This document shows, piece after piece, positions 44,444-55,272 of a stretch of 64,000 nt of DNA. Source of the DNA: Axinella damicornis (lineage: Eukaryota > Porifera > Demospongiae > Axinellida > Axinellidae); NCBI GenBank assembly GCA_963931865.1, contig OZ007515.1:7765685-7829684 (forward strand). The letters are read 5' to 3'. The first letter of the stretch is position 1. Each line of letters begins with the position of its first letter. The position numbers and the translations under genes were made by a program. The notes under the pieces are model-generated. The model did no database searches and was not told the origin of the DNA. It worked only from the letters and a program-made list of their open reading frames with translations.

Positions 44444-45844
44444 AATTTCAATGTTCAAATGCAGCATTCACTCAAATTTCAATGTATACACGTTGATATT
44501 TATTTCATGGTTGGGACGTAGTATCTACGTATCAATATTTTAATGTAAGGTCAAATCACCATCAAGTGTCAAAAGTGAAGTTTTACATGTTGACATGAAA
44601 GCTGTAAACTTGTATAACAACTTTATTTTCCCTGATAGGAATGGAAAATGTGACTGCAGGATTGAAACTTGAGCAGAACGTGCTCTTGATTGGACAGAAT
44701 CAGATTTCATACTGAGAACACAAGAGGACGAGATACAAGAGGAGGGAAAAAATATCACCGCAGAGGACTGAGGCATGTTGACAGTATTAGTTTGTAATGT
44801 TCATGTTATGCACCACTACTGATGAAAAGTACTGAATTATAAATATAAAATCTTCACTGAAATTGGAAATGGTTTATTTCCTTCCGAGCCATTAATCACA
44901 TGACCTCATTGATGAAGCTTTGAATCTAGCACCAACAGAAACGAAAGCTGTTATTCAACACATCAAACAAACAGCACTGAACAAATCGATCCTAAGGGCT
45001 TCTGACTACAGCAAATCAGTTACCTTGATACATACATGTATACAACAACCCTCTCAGATGTGATCAATAGTGATAGTTCACACACATCCCACAAGGAGTT
45101 ATTTCAAACAACCACTGAAATTTCTGTATTCGCCTGACTCGCAACGATCTCCAACAACTATCCTCACGTTACATGTTACACTTCATTGATGGTAGGCTGC
45201 GCACGGAATTATTTGATGACTCTCCACGCTGAAGAACAATTTTGGCAGGTATCTTCACTCAATAGTGATCCATGCGCCTCTCCTTCATCGCATTATACCG
45301 CATTCTACCACTCCGTTCTGCCGACACAGAGATGCAAAGGTGTGTTTTGCCGAGCTAAACAGAATACCAAAGCCACAGAAGCCAGACACCATATGCAATC
45401 AAACTAACAAGAAGCAGCAAAAGTCAACCCATCAACAATGCAAGTGAAATGTGCAACCTAGCTCAAACTCAACCATAAAGACAAATATTTAAAATCTTTA
45501 GGTTCTTGTTTTGTTGGTCAACTTTTGTTCAGGATCAGAGCCACCCCTACACAGTACCAAGCTCATCTAGAACATATCAGTGGCCATCTAAAATCCGGTC
45601 CTGTGCATGGGGTTGGAGGCCACATGGGCAACAGACGTCGTATGGGCCAGGCTATGCTTGCATAAGGTCTCTATGACAAGATCAACTCCTCCAATCAGGA
45701 GAGAGGCGGTCATCGTGGCGGTATGTAAGAATATCAGCTAGTGTAGGACTGGTCTTGATTGTGAGAATTAGTTGGCAAAAATGCAATAAAACACTTGTAA
45801 ATGCCACCCTTATAAAGGCAATGTCTAAAAACTCAGCACGGTAT
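44444..45844. other. AT-rich spacer without assignable gene
   Basis: Short frames only. A purine-rich segment at 44640-44770 has an open minus-strand frame, but no motif or splice context. Confidence 0.4.
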
Positions 45845-46235
45845 AGGATCGTCCCAATCCCCACCATGAGTAGGACGATCCCCATTGCCACCACGAATAG
45901 GACTGTCCCCATTGCCACCATGAGTAGGACAGCCACCACGAGTATGATTGTCCCCATTGCCACCACGAGTAGGATGGTCCCCATTGCCACAACGAGTAGG
46001 ATGGTCCCCATTGCCACCACGAATAGGACTGTCCCCATTGCCACCATGAGTAGGACGGCCACCACGAGTATGATTGTCCCCATTGCCACCACGAGTAGGA
46101 CGGTCCCCACTGCCACCATGAATAGGACTGTCCCCATTGCCACGATGAGTAGGACAGTCCCCATTGCCACCATGAGTAGGACGGTCCCCATTACCACCAC
46201 CAAAAGGACTGTCGCCATTGCCACCATGAGTATAA
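45845..46235 (+). repeat. 27-bp minisatellite, about 14 units
   Basis: Units of the form CCATTGCCACCACGAGTAGG plus ACGGTCC/ATGGTCC/ACTGTCC repeat head to tail with internal variants, and two units are shortened (TAGGACAGCCACCACGAG). Because the unit is nine codons long, several frames stay open; the minus strand gives GGNGD(S/H)PTRGGNGD-type repeats. Higher-order duplication of unit blocks is visible (45895-45960 resembles 46010-46075). Confidence 0.9.
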
Positions 46236-46331
46236 TCATATACAAAGGCGGGAAAGGACCTGCCCAAGAGTTCCTCTTGACTCCTACTTGGCTAGTCACA
46301 GCATTTCGGCACATGACTGGGGGGAGGGGGG

Positions 46332-46334
<3 letters not shown>

Positions 46335-46364
<30 letters not shown>
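46335..46364 (+). repeat. Poly(G) run of 30 bases
   Basis: Uninterrupted G30 preceded by GGGGAGGGGGGGGA. It lies about 100 bp after the 27-bp minisatellite. Confidence 0.97.
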
Positions 46365-46366
<2 letters not shown>

Positions 46367-46713
46367 ATCGTTCTCTGCTACAGTGTACGACAACATGTGT
46401 CATCTGAACAGTTAACCAGAAAGTTGTGAACAATCCTCTCAAGCACAACCAGTCGATCACCAGGATGACAACAGAATAGAAGACTAGAACTACGTATAGT
46501 GGCTCACATGTTCATTATTACAGTTAGTTCGCCCAACTGATGATGCAATCCCGGCAGTTAAGACAAATAACAGCCAGCCAGCTGGCTGGTGTTGCGGGAA
46601 GGGTTATTTCCACGGGTCTAGCCATCGGCCGTTTCCTCACCAGTAGTATATATGTATGCAATCCTTGAGTCCAAGCACGTTTGGTGCAAACTCCTCACAA
46701 TTCAGGTCACCAA

Positions 46714-47089
46714 GGCTGGGACCCACCACTACCAGTGGGTGACACCAGGTCACCATGCAAGGCTGGGACCCACCACTACCAGTGGGTGACACCAGATCAC
46801 CATGCAAGGCTGGGACACACCACTACCAGTGGGTGACACCAGATCACCATGCAAGGCTGGGACCCACCACTACCAGTGGGTGACACCAGGTCACCATGCA
46901 AGGCTGGGACCCACCACTACCAGTGGGTGACACCAGGTCACCATGCAAGGCTGGGACCCACCACTACCAGTGGGTGACACCAGATCACCATGCAAGGCTG
47001 GGACCCACCACTACCAGTGGGTGACACCAGATCACCATGCAAGGCTGGGACCCACCACTACCAGTGGGTGACACCAGGTTACCAAGGGG
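46714..47089 (+). repeat. 47-bp tandem repeat, eight copies
   Basis: Units start at 46714, 46761, 46808, 46855, 46902, 46949, 46996 and 47043, each beginning GGCTGGGACCCACCACTACC. Differences are few (CCC/CAC; AGGTCACC/AGATCACC). Each unit contains two dyads: CCCAC...GTGGG and GGTGAC...GTCACC. The array directly abuts the large inverted-repeat element at 47108. Confidence 0.97.
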
Positions 47090-47212
47090 AGCTGGGAATC
47101 ATAGAGTAAGCATTGATTATCGGACGACATGTATAATCGGACGCGTTAGTGTTGAACATAATTACTGGAAGTGGGCGGGACCTTCAGTCAATACTACAGA
47201 CCCATCGCACAT

Positions 47213-47318
47213 TAAGGTACGTAGTATTATACCTTTACCGTTAGGGTACCTTTAACCGTCGGGGCCCCGACAGTTAAATTTACCCGAACAGTAAAGGTAT
47301 AATGCTACGTACCTTAAG
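47213..47318. repeat. Hairpin inserted in the left arm
   Basis: AAGGTACGTAGTATTATACC is mirrored by GGTATAATGCTACGTACCTT around ACCGTCGGGGCCCCGACAGT. The block is absent from the opposite arm of the 1.3-kb element, so it is a separate insertion. Confidence 0.8.
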
Positions 47319-47448
47319 TTGATAATTTGATGATTCTCTGTTGCTTGGTTCTGGAACTACAGCCAGGCAAAACTCAATTTCTCGTTTTGTCACCGTGGCT
47401 GATTCGAGCACTATGGAATATCACTGAATGTTGACCAGGGTCTCCAGG

Positions 47449-48060
47449 TAGCCTCGTTCCCAGGCCTTCCACACCTCCAGCTTTTGATCACTTCCAGTAT
47501 GCAAAAACGGAGGGGGAAGGCCTGGGGAATCTTCTCATGTGATACGCGGCACAGCTGACGTCACGGATTCTAGATGCAATGGCTTATTTACATTCCCATC
47601 CACAGCTACAGAGAAGCTAGAAAACTGAAACAAGTTTCAGAGAAGAGGTAGGTCCTACCTGTAAAACATATCCAGGTTCGAAGCAAAACCGCTGTGGGAT
47701 AGCTGTGATACAAGGGGTGAAACTCCAAATAGTGCCGTCTTTTCGCTCCACGGGAAGATTGCGTCATAGCTGGGCATTTTCACGTTTGTCACTCGGCAGC
47801 CCTTTGGAGTCATGCCTTGTAGCCTGGGTATGCTTCATACGCTCGATATAGCTCTCAGTTGGCGCTTGTCCCATCTTCGTAGCTAGCGCAGAATGCAAGA
47901 TCGGTCTCGTACATGTCTTTGACTGTTGATATGAGGCGTGACGATGTATGACGGTCGTGCCGCGTATCACGTGAGAAGATTCCCCAGGCCTTCCCCCTCC
48001 GTTTTTGCATACTGGAAGCGATCAAAAGCTGGAGGTGTGGAAGGCCTGGGAACGAGGCTA
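47449..48060 (+). repeat. Family-A transposon, complete copy 2
   Basis: Termini TAGCCTCGTTCCCAGGCCTT and AAGGCCTGGGAACGAGGCTA are exact inverted repeats, extended to about 80 bp by CTTTTGATCACTTCCAGTAT-type sequence. The interior matches 7838-8444 closely, including the CAG/AGAAGCTAG...GAAGAG/GTAGGT block at about 47608-47655. Confidence 0.9.
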
Positions 48061-48423
48061 TCTCCAGGTCTATATCAGGGAGTGGACACTCACAGGTACA
48101 CTCTAGTGCTGCAATTCAGACATCGGTAGAATGCGCTAGTCCTCAGCAACACAACAAAGCAAGTTTCGTGTTTATACCGCTTCAATAAGAAAATAATTGG
48201 GGGGAAGCAGGGAGCGTCTTCCGATATTTTTCCGATCATACCTTCGTACGAAACTGAGCTTTGGCTGGCTGTAGTTCCAGAACCAAGCAACAGAGAATCA
48301 CCAAACTTTCAACTCAAAGTGTGATGGGTCCGCAGTATTGACTGATGGTCTTACCCACTTCCGGTGATATATGCATCCGACGCTAACGTGTCTGATTATA
48401 CATGACGTCCGATAATCAATGGC

Positions 48424-49239
48424 CTACTGTACTGTGCTGGACTGACTGCCCAGAAACTTGTGCTTGTGGGGGTGTCACCCGCTGGTAGTTTAATATTACA
48501 TCACGACGTGCATTGCATAATATTATGTACATATATCGCAACATGTGCAACTTTGGACCATAGCATGCTGATTAAAGTCACACCAAGACAGACGCATATA
48601 TACACAGCATAAGGAAATATTGCGGAGGCTAGGACGAATGTGTACAACTTTGTGTCACAGCACAATGAAACACAATTCTGTACATATACACATACACCTT
48701 ACTCACCCATCCATCTGCTTCTTCATGAGCAAGTCAGCTGAGAACTTGAAGCGTCCATCTCTTCCCCTTCTACATTCCCCTTCCTGTGAGAAAAAACAGC
48801 AATGACTGAGACTAATCTTTCAGCAATCTTAGCCTCGTTCCGAGGCCCGCACCATTGTCAGTTGCACAAAGAATATTCGAATATGAAGGGCCAAGTATCT
48901 TTTCCCACGTATGTGATGTCAAGGATTGAAAGGTGGTAGAATGGACTTAATAATTGAATGTGAGTGCACTGGGGCTCAGAAGAGATAAGGTACCAGATAA
49001 CATACCACACGTTTCTAGCTATTGGGGGGTGACTGTCATACACACCAAGTGTTGAACGTGTAATTCACTGAACAATACACAAAACTTTGCCTTTTCATTC
49101 TGCTGTTTGTCGATTACGTCACACTCATGTGAGGAAAGACAATAGGCTTTCCCGTACTGCAAGTGATGAAACAATGGGTAGGGGCCTGGGAATGAGGCTA
49201 CAGGAATCTGGTATTGCTATATGGTATGTCATTATTTTC
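48424..49239. other. Spacer with one fold-back element
   Basis: TAGCCTCGTTCCGAGGCC near 48830 and GGGGCCTGGGAATGAGGCTA near 49183-49202 suggest a roughly 370-bp element with these ends. Outside it nothing is recognised. Confidence 0.4.
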
Positions 49240-49660
49240 CGTATCAATATATTAAGATTTTAACGTGTGTGTGTGTGCGTGTGCGTGTGTGTCTGTCTGT
49301 GCATGACGGAAGTGGGATGTTCGTAGGGCAGGACTAGACTATAGTGACGCGCGACCTTCGTACTTTAATTGAACCTCGAACTCCGCAATGAATGTTCGAG
49401 AATCAGCTGGGGCTGCAAGCAGGTGCATGCAATTGGGGAGCAGCAGTCAAAGCGGAAGCAATCGGGCGAGCAGCAGTTGAAGCGGATGCAATCGGGGAGC
49501 AGCAGTTGAAGCGGACGCAATCGGGGAGCAGCAGCCGAAGCGGATGCGATCGGGAGCAGCAGCTGAAGCGGACGCAATCGGGGAGCAGCAGCTCTGCACA
49601 CAGAGCTGTCCGGCACCGGATTACTCACAGTAGGCAAACGAGGGGGAAGTAGCTGAGCGA
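49240..49660 (-). repeat. Dispersed repeat with 29-bp array, copy 6
   Basis: Minus-orientation copy: CAATATATTAAGATTTTAAC, (GT)n, GACGGAAGTGGGATGTTCG, GACTAGACTATAGTGACGCG, about five array units (AGCAGCAGTTGAAGCGGACG) and GTCCGGCACCGGATTACTC, ending GGAAGTAGCTGAGCGAGC. Confidence 0.87.
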
Positions 49661-51299
49661 GCAAAGCTACTTGTACTAGCTATCTATAATTGCATGTCTT
49701 CCATTGTAATTAGCTGAACGTGTTTTGTACATGCTTCTAAGCTAGCTGGCCTCACTTCTCATGACTCTGAAAGTTAGGTTGAAAGTTAGGTCAGGCGGAG
49801 TGGAAAGGACGGAAGCTACAAAACAGAGTAAAATTACACCATTGGTGTTCGAAAGTAATGCATTGTGTGTATGTACGTATAGTAACAGCTTCTGGTACAC
49901 CTATACGTCATGCACGAAGATACAGCATGAGTTTGGGCCAACAACAACAGAATGGATGAAAGAGTTAGGGTCTAATACGCATCATGTAGTCCAAAGGGTC
50001 TGCTGATTCGTTGCTGCAATAATTATGATCACATTGTATATAATTACGTTGTGACTGCGCAATTGCCTCAATCACAAATCATCTTTGTAGGATGTTGCAG
50101 AACACAGGAACATGCAGTTACTGTGAGTCAGGCTAGAGGGAGCACAGAAGGCCATTGCCTATAATTACGGATGGTGCACGCTGGTCAGCACATCATGCAC
50201 TCTGCTGGCCATGTACAGATGGCATGAACAGATGTTTGATGTTGGCATGATTCCACAGGGCATTCATGTATGTTAAAGCACTCAAAAAGTATACACCATT
50301 CATTTCATGGCTATGGGGTACGGTGTATGTAAGATAGAGATCGAGAGCCCTTCCCTTCGGCTTAGACACCTGCAACGCTCAGGGTGTTTATGTGCCCACA
50401 TGTAAGGGCTCTACCCTATACAAAGCACTCTCCCAGTAATTTAGTTTCCATGCGCTAGCAAGTCCCAATCCATAATATTTTGAAGAAGTTGGTCTGTCAA
50501 CACATGAACTGTACGTAGGTTCTCTTTGAACGTTCACCTTCTTCGCTCTGAGTCACTGAGCGAGCGTGGTCACTTAATTGGAAGACTCTTGATCAGAGTA
50601 GTGGTAACTTTTCAGCCACTCGAGTATTTACTGAAAGCATATGTGATGTTTGCAAATGTACATTTCCACAATTCAATGGCACATTTTCACTACAGATATT
50701 ATCAAGGGCACATCGAGCTGCCGAAGGCGGCAAGAGGGCATGCAACTTCCTATTATAGCGCACGTACATGTATAGACGGCATAGTGCTGAGTGTTACTAA
50801 AAGTAACATTTCTGTTAAGCACGTGAAATTCCGTGCACGGTTCGGTTACGGACGTTCAACGGAAAATATTCCTTGGGCAAGGAAGATGAGTACTACCGAT
50901 GTCGGTACAGAAACGCCATCCAAGCGATCTCTAGCCCAAGTACTTCTTCTTGTCCGGGTAGCTCTCCTACCAGTGTAGCAGGCCAAAATTCGGAGAAAGT
51001 ATCGCCGGATGCGAACAACATTCGCCGCTCTCGACAACAGCACAATGGCTGTTGCATAAGTTGGAGGGAGGGAATGATAGCATTGAAAGGAGCTCACGCT
51101 AGGTAGCTAGGTCCTCGTCAAAGACGCTACAGACGGAATATCAGCCATCTCTATCGTAAGTACAAAAAGTGACTGCATAAGGGGGGCGCGTCTACGGTTC
51201 ACGTGCTTATACAGTCCAAATTTGAATTCTATATTTAGTAACACTCAGCATTTTGCCGTCTAGGTATGTTGCATGCCGCGGCTCGATGCGCCCTTGATC
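49661..51299. other. Unassigned tract, possible small exon near 50886
   Basis: An ATG at 50886 opens MSTTDVGTETPSKRSLAQVL, but the frame closes after 31 codons. A parallel frame (50873-51106) is Ser/Arg-rich. Neither has a recognised motif. Remaining sequence shows nothing definable. Confidence 0.3.
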
Positions 51300-51468
51300 A
51301 TGATATTTAGAGCCCACCAAAACATTTCTGAAGGGGCTGGCAATCTGATATTTGCGGTGCATGTAGACTTTTGGGTAATAAAGTCTCCAAGTTTGAAGCC
51401 TAAAAGGTTTAGTTTGGCAGTTAGAGGGCACCAAAAATTGCACTTTTCCTATATGTTACATATATGGT

Positions 51469-51502
<34 letters not shown>

Positions 51503-51650
51503 GTTAGGTGCCCACTAACTGCCAAACTAAGCAAGTTTTTAGGCTTCAAACTTGGAGGCTTTACTAGCTACCTAAAGACTTACATGCACCAAAAATATCA
51601 GATTGTCAGTCGCTTCAGAAATATTTTGGTGGGCTCTATTTAGACTTATG
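51300..51650. repeat. Inverted repeat with a poly(G) loop
   Basis: Left arm AGAGCCCACCAAAACATTTC...GTTTGAAGCCTAAAAGG...GTTTGGCAGTTAGAGGGCACC; the right arm is its diverged reverse complement, ending ATATTTTGGTGGGCTCT. The arms are about 130 bp and the loop carries G32 at 51470-51501. Confidence 0.88.
51470..51501 (+). repeat. Poly(G) run of 32 bases
   Basis: The longest homopolymer in the window, lying in the loop of the 51300-51650 inverted repeat. Confidence 0.97.
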
Positions 51651-51702
51651 AAAATGTGCCATTAGATGCCAATACAGTAAAACACATTATCGTCGTACTC
51701 AC

Positions 51703-51958
51703 CCTCTCACTGGTTTCTTCACTGGCTTCCTCACCGACCCTTGCCCGCTTTGAAGGATTAAGCACCTCATCAGAATCTTCACTGTTATAAGTTGCCTCGG
51801 ACCGGACATCTAGGGCACGTTTCCTCATATGTGGTATTGAGGCATGTTCATCGTTGCAGTGAGTTGGTAAGCCAAGGCTTCCTAGTTGGTGAAGGGGGTA
51901 CTCCGAAAGAATTGAAATATCCTTTTCTGTCAATTGTCCAAAGTTGTCAAGAGCAAAT
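51703..51958 (-). CDS. Internal exon of an unidentified gene
   Basis: A well-formed exon on the minus strand: acceptor TTTACAG, 85 codons, donor AGG/GTGAGT. It encodes FALDNFGQLTEKDISILSEY, then a Ser/Asp/Glu-rich stretch with nuclear-localisation-like MRKRA and PSKRARV motifs. Upstream on the same strand the frame 52185-52003 and its extension to about 52235 (CVTDKINGFASKDSLPVVPP), after a CCATATCCAG acceptor-like site, could be another exon, but no good donor links them. Family unknown. Confidence 0.42.
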
Positions 51959-52903
51959 CTGTAAAGACAAATGGACAAGACTACACTTAATCAAACATTC
52001 ATCTACCAAGAGAGAAAAGAAATGCAAAGTTTGGGGTGAGTGGATGCGGAACTGCCTTGGATACAAACAGCGGATGGTGACAACATCTTTGTGAAACTGC
52101 AAATTGGTCTACTGTAGAAGTGGGATTGCATGTCAAAGTCAACATCCTGACTCCTCCTGATGGATACACTCACTGGTGGCACCACTGGCAGGCTGTCTTT
52201 TGAGGCAAACCCATTTATCTTATCAGTAACGCACTGGATATGGATAAGGCTAGGATATAACTATATCATCCTTTCTCTTTCAGGCTAGGTGAATGCTACC
52301 CCGAAGTTGCTCATCCTCTATGCAGCTACAGTGCATGAGGAACTGCAAATGACATAAGGGTCTAGAACCTACATACACCAGGCTATTGTTTATGCTACAT
52401 ACTTGCCAGCCGCTAGCTTCATCTGTCACAACCTTGCACCTGCTCTTTCACTAAGCCCTTGCCACATTTATCCACACAGAAAAATGACAACTCAACATTA
52501 AATTAATTTTAGTGGGGGATTTGAAGAAGACACCAGAAAGGCTTTGGGTTTGGTACAAGTGATTCCTTCTCAATCCAATCTCATCATGTTCCCACCGCTG
52601 GATCTCCGACAGATTACAGATTATGTCCATCATGTTTACTACAGAGAAGGCAGCCAATGTCTTCGCAAGAGGCAAAATATGCAAAGTGAAAGCACTTGTA
52701 TGCTCTGGGTTTTGAGCCATCGCTCAAGTCTCGTAACTGACGTGCTAGCGAATATGTTCTATAATATAAATATGAATCTGTCCTAGCTGATGTCCCTGTA
52801 GCAACAAGACAGGACTGAAACTGTATCACTGTTGTCATGGCGTCGTATGATACAACCAGTTTTCTACATCGGGCATGTCAGTAGTGCAAGACTACCAACA
52901 CAT
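51959..52903. other. Mostly intronic or intergenic
   Basis: Apart from the possible upstream exon noted for 51703-51958, only short frames are present. The frames around 52451-52838 overlap on both strands without motif support. Confidence 0.35.
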
Positions 52904-53479
52904 TAGCCTCGTTCCCAGGCCTTCTGCACCTCCAGTTTTTGATCACTTGCAGTATGCAAAAACAGAGGGGGAAGGCCTGGGGAATCTTCGCACATGATCT
53001 GCGGCACGGGCGTCACGCCTCATCTCAACAGTCAAGTCACGTACGGGACCGATCTTGCATTCTGCACTAGCTACGAAGATGGGACAAGCGCCAACTGAGA
53101 GTTACACCGAGCGTATGAAGCATACCCAAGCTGCCATGATTTCAAATGGCTGCCCAGTGACAAACGTGAAAATGCCCAGCTATGACACAATCTTCTCGTG
53201 GAGCGAATAGACGGCACTGTTTGGAGTTTCACCGCTTGTATCACAGCTATCCCTCAGTGGTTTTGCTTCGATTCTGGATATGTTTTACAGGTAGGACCTA
53301 CCTCTTCCTTGGAACTTGTTTCGGTTGTGGATGTGAATGTGAATATGCCATTGCGTCTAGATTCCAAGACGTAGACTGTGCCGTGGATCACGTGCGAAAA
53401 TCCCCAGGCCTTCCCCCTCAATATTGGAAACTGCAAGAGATCAAAAACTGGAGGTGTGGAAGGCCTGGGAACAAGGCTA
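52904..53479 (-). repeat. Family-A transposon, copy 3, opposite orientation
   Basis: Ends TAGCCTCGTTCCCAGGCCTT and AAGGCCTGGGAACAAGGCTA. The interior is family A read in reverse (GTCTAGATTCC, AGGTAGGACCTACCTCTTCC, CCAGCTATGACACAATCTTC). The mini-exon-like block is present but altered by an internal deletion. Confidence 0.87.
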
Positions 53480-53645
53480 CTATACTGTAACATTAGGTGC
53501 ATGACAGGAATGTCAACGCTGCGTGTTAATTATAACTTCACTTACCGGACCGGGAAGTCTCCAAAGAACACTTGGATCAGGTTACCATATCCTGCACACA
53601 TAAACAAGTACCACAATGTGAGCAGTGGACTAAAGTACCAATAAG

Positions 53646-54075
53646 CTTAAGGTCACTATTATTTGCAGGTATTAATTTTAGCAAATTTTAGCGAATTCGA
53701 AAAAAATCGAACCCGCAAACAATAGTATTACATAGCAGCATGTGACATCATATATTATGTGTGCATTAATTGGAGCGATTCACAAGCTAGCAGCCTACGA
53801 AGCGATCTGTGAAGGTAGTTAGCTGTATATAGTAAGAATCAGAGGCTATCTGCGAGGTGAGAGCAAGACCTGAGACGTCATTCTGAAAAGTGATTTTGTC
53901 CTACCTGTTGCACTAGCCTTTACCAGCAGATCTAGACTGAGCAGCGCGGTTGCCTCTTGAACAGATAAGTTGCCAGCAGCTCTGGTGAGTTAAAACACTA
54001 AAATTAATAGTCGCCAAATCCGCTGCATGCCCAATTCGCTAAAATTAGTACCCGCAAATAATAGTGACCTTAAGG
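53646..54075. repeat. 430-bp inverted-repeat element, CTTAAGGTCACTATTATTTG
   Basis: Left end CTTAAGGTCACTATTATTTG followed by TTTTAGCGAATTCG; right end AATTCGCTAAAATTAGTACC then CAAATAATAGTGACCTTAAG. The centre is not coding. Its GCTAGCAGCCTACGAAGCGA word resembles one at 20578-20596, and the GAATTCGAAAA...ACAATAGTATTA part recurs at about 20128-20172, suggesting a related degraded copy there. Confidence 0.85.
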
Positions 54076-54365
54076 TACACCCTAATTTTGAACACAACAA
54101 TAATTAGGTAGCAACCAGGTGGTCATATACATGTAGATGTACAAGTACAAGTATAGTCAGGTCATGGCTAGACTGGGAGAGGAGTCTGTATTCCAATTGC
54201 ATTCATACACTACCAATCACAACTTGTGTACACATCAACACCACATGTACGTACCGCATAGCCGGAAATTTTCGTAGGGTACAAATTTTTTGTATGAAGC
54301 CTCGAGATAAGAAAACTAAAATTTTAAAGTCATTTTGAACAAGTAATCAAACATGTGGAAGCGAC

Positions 54366-54850
54366 GAGCAAAAACAACCTTGCGAAACAGTCAAAGAAAC
54401 ATGCGCGGAAGGCAAGACTTTTGGAATTAAGAGGAATCATAGCCTGAGAGCTACAGGCACTTCTGTGCTTTACTAGGCTGGAAAACGTTCTTGATACGCA
54501 CTACGTACAGTAAACTTCCTGAGGCTATGGATCTCTACCTGCAGCCACTGGCAAAGGTTCCAGATACATGTAATCAACAGAAACCATCATTTCTCCAGTG
54601 GGCAAAAACAACCTTGCGAAACAGTCAAAGAAACATGCGCGGAAGGCAAGACTTTTGGAATTAAGAGGAATCATACGTAGCCTGAGAGCTACAGGCACTT
54701 CTGTGCTTTACTAGGCTGGAATCCCTGAGAAAGTTATCCAGGAGAGAACTGGACATCGTTCATTGAGTGGTCTGCGTCACTATCAGCGTACTACTGTATC
54801 TCGGATTATGTTTTCTAGTGTCAACACTACATTTAATAAGTAAGTTTCGC
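54366..54850 (+). pseudogene. Crypton recombinase C-terminus with internal duplication
   Basis: The plus strand spells the tyrosine-recombinase C-terminal half: TVKETCAEGKTFGIKRNHSL then RATGTSVLY-stop-AG, then IPEKVIQERTGHRSLSGLRH and YQRTTVSRIMF. NHSLRATG...RTGHRSL..LR.Y is the hallmark of Crypton-type YRs; the R, H..R, and H/Y catalytic positions are recognisable. A block of about 118 bp (54366-54484) is repeated at 54603-54722, the second copy having a four-base insertion that breaks the frame; only the second runs into the RTGHRS half. An in-frame TAG replaces a codon in both. Dead copy. Confidence 0.78.
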
Positions 54851-55272
54851 TTCAAGATAGCAAGGCTACTATGCCTACATTTTTCGGTTACCAGGATGGG
54901 CTCTCGTGGCACCTTCGTCCCTGGAAGACCAGTCAGGTCAGAGTTTTCTTCTGCGCCCACCTAGTACCTTGGGCCTCGTATGGATATTGCATCGCGATCG
55001 CGTGCTTCAGCTCAGTACTATGCAGTTTAGCAATAACCCATTTCTCACGATACAAAATAAGTAATTTTAGATATGGTTTAAACCCATTTAGACCAAGTTA
55101 ACTCGGGCGCATGGCCGCACGCGCAGTGCACATGCCGCTATTGTTGGGCGCATGGTCGCTTGCGCAGTACGCGCGGCGCTGTTGTTCTCAAGACAACATG
55201 TTCGGCCACATGTTCTGACCTCTGGTGACTGTTGAACATCTTGGACGTCTGTCGCTATCTTTTTTTTGGATC
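54851..55272. other. Spacer between Crypton relic and Gag-like gene
   Basis: A diverged direct duplication is visible (GGGCGCATGGCCGCACGCGCAGT near 55107 and GGGCGCATGGTCGCTTGCGC near 55147). No exon recognised; the part near 55200-55272 may be the Gag-like gene's leader. Confidence 0.4.

Larger units (their letters stand above)
47108..48423. mobile_element. 1.3-kb inverted-repeat element, nested insertion
   Basis: Left outer end CATTGATTATCGGACG...ACATGTATAATCGGACGCG and inner AGTCAATACTACAGACCCATC, GATTCTCTGTTGCTTGGTTC, CTGGAACTACAGCCAG are mirrored at 48255-48420 (CTGGCTGTAGTTCCAG, AACCAAGCAACAGAGAATC, GTATTGACTGATGG, CCGATAATCAATG). Between the arms sits a complete family-A element (47449-48060), and the left arm carries an extra hairpin (47213-47318). 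No transposase frame. Confidence 0.85.

Noticed and set aside
46714..47089. Regular 47-bp repeats that could be mistaken for a CRISPR array.
   Set aside because: Units are contiguous with no unique spacers, and the window is eukaryotic; it is a minisatellite.
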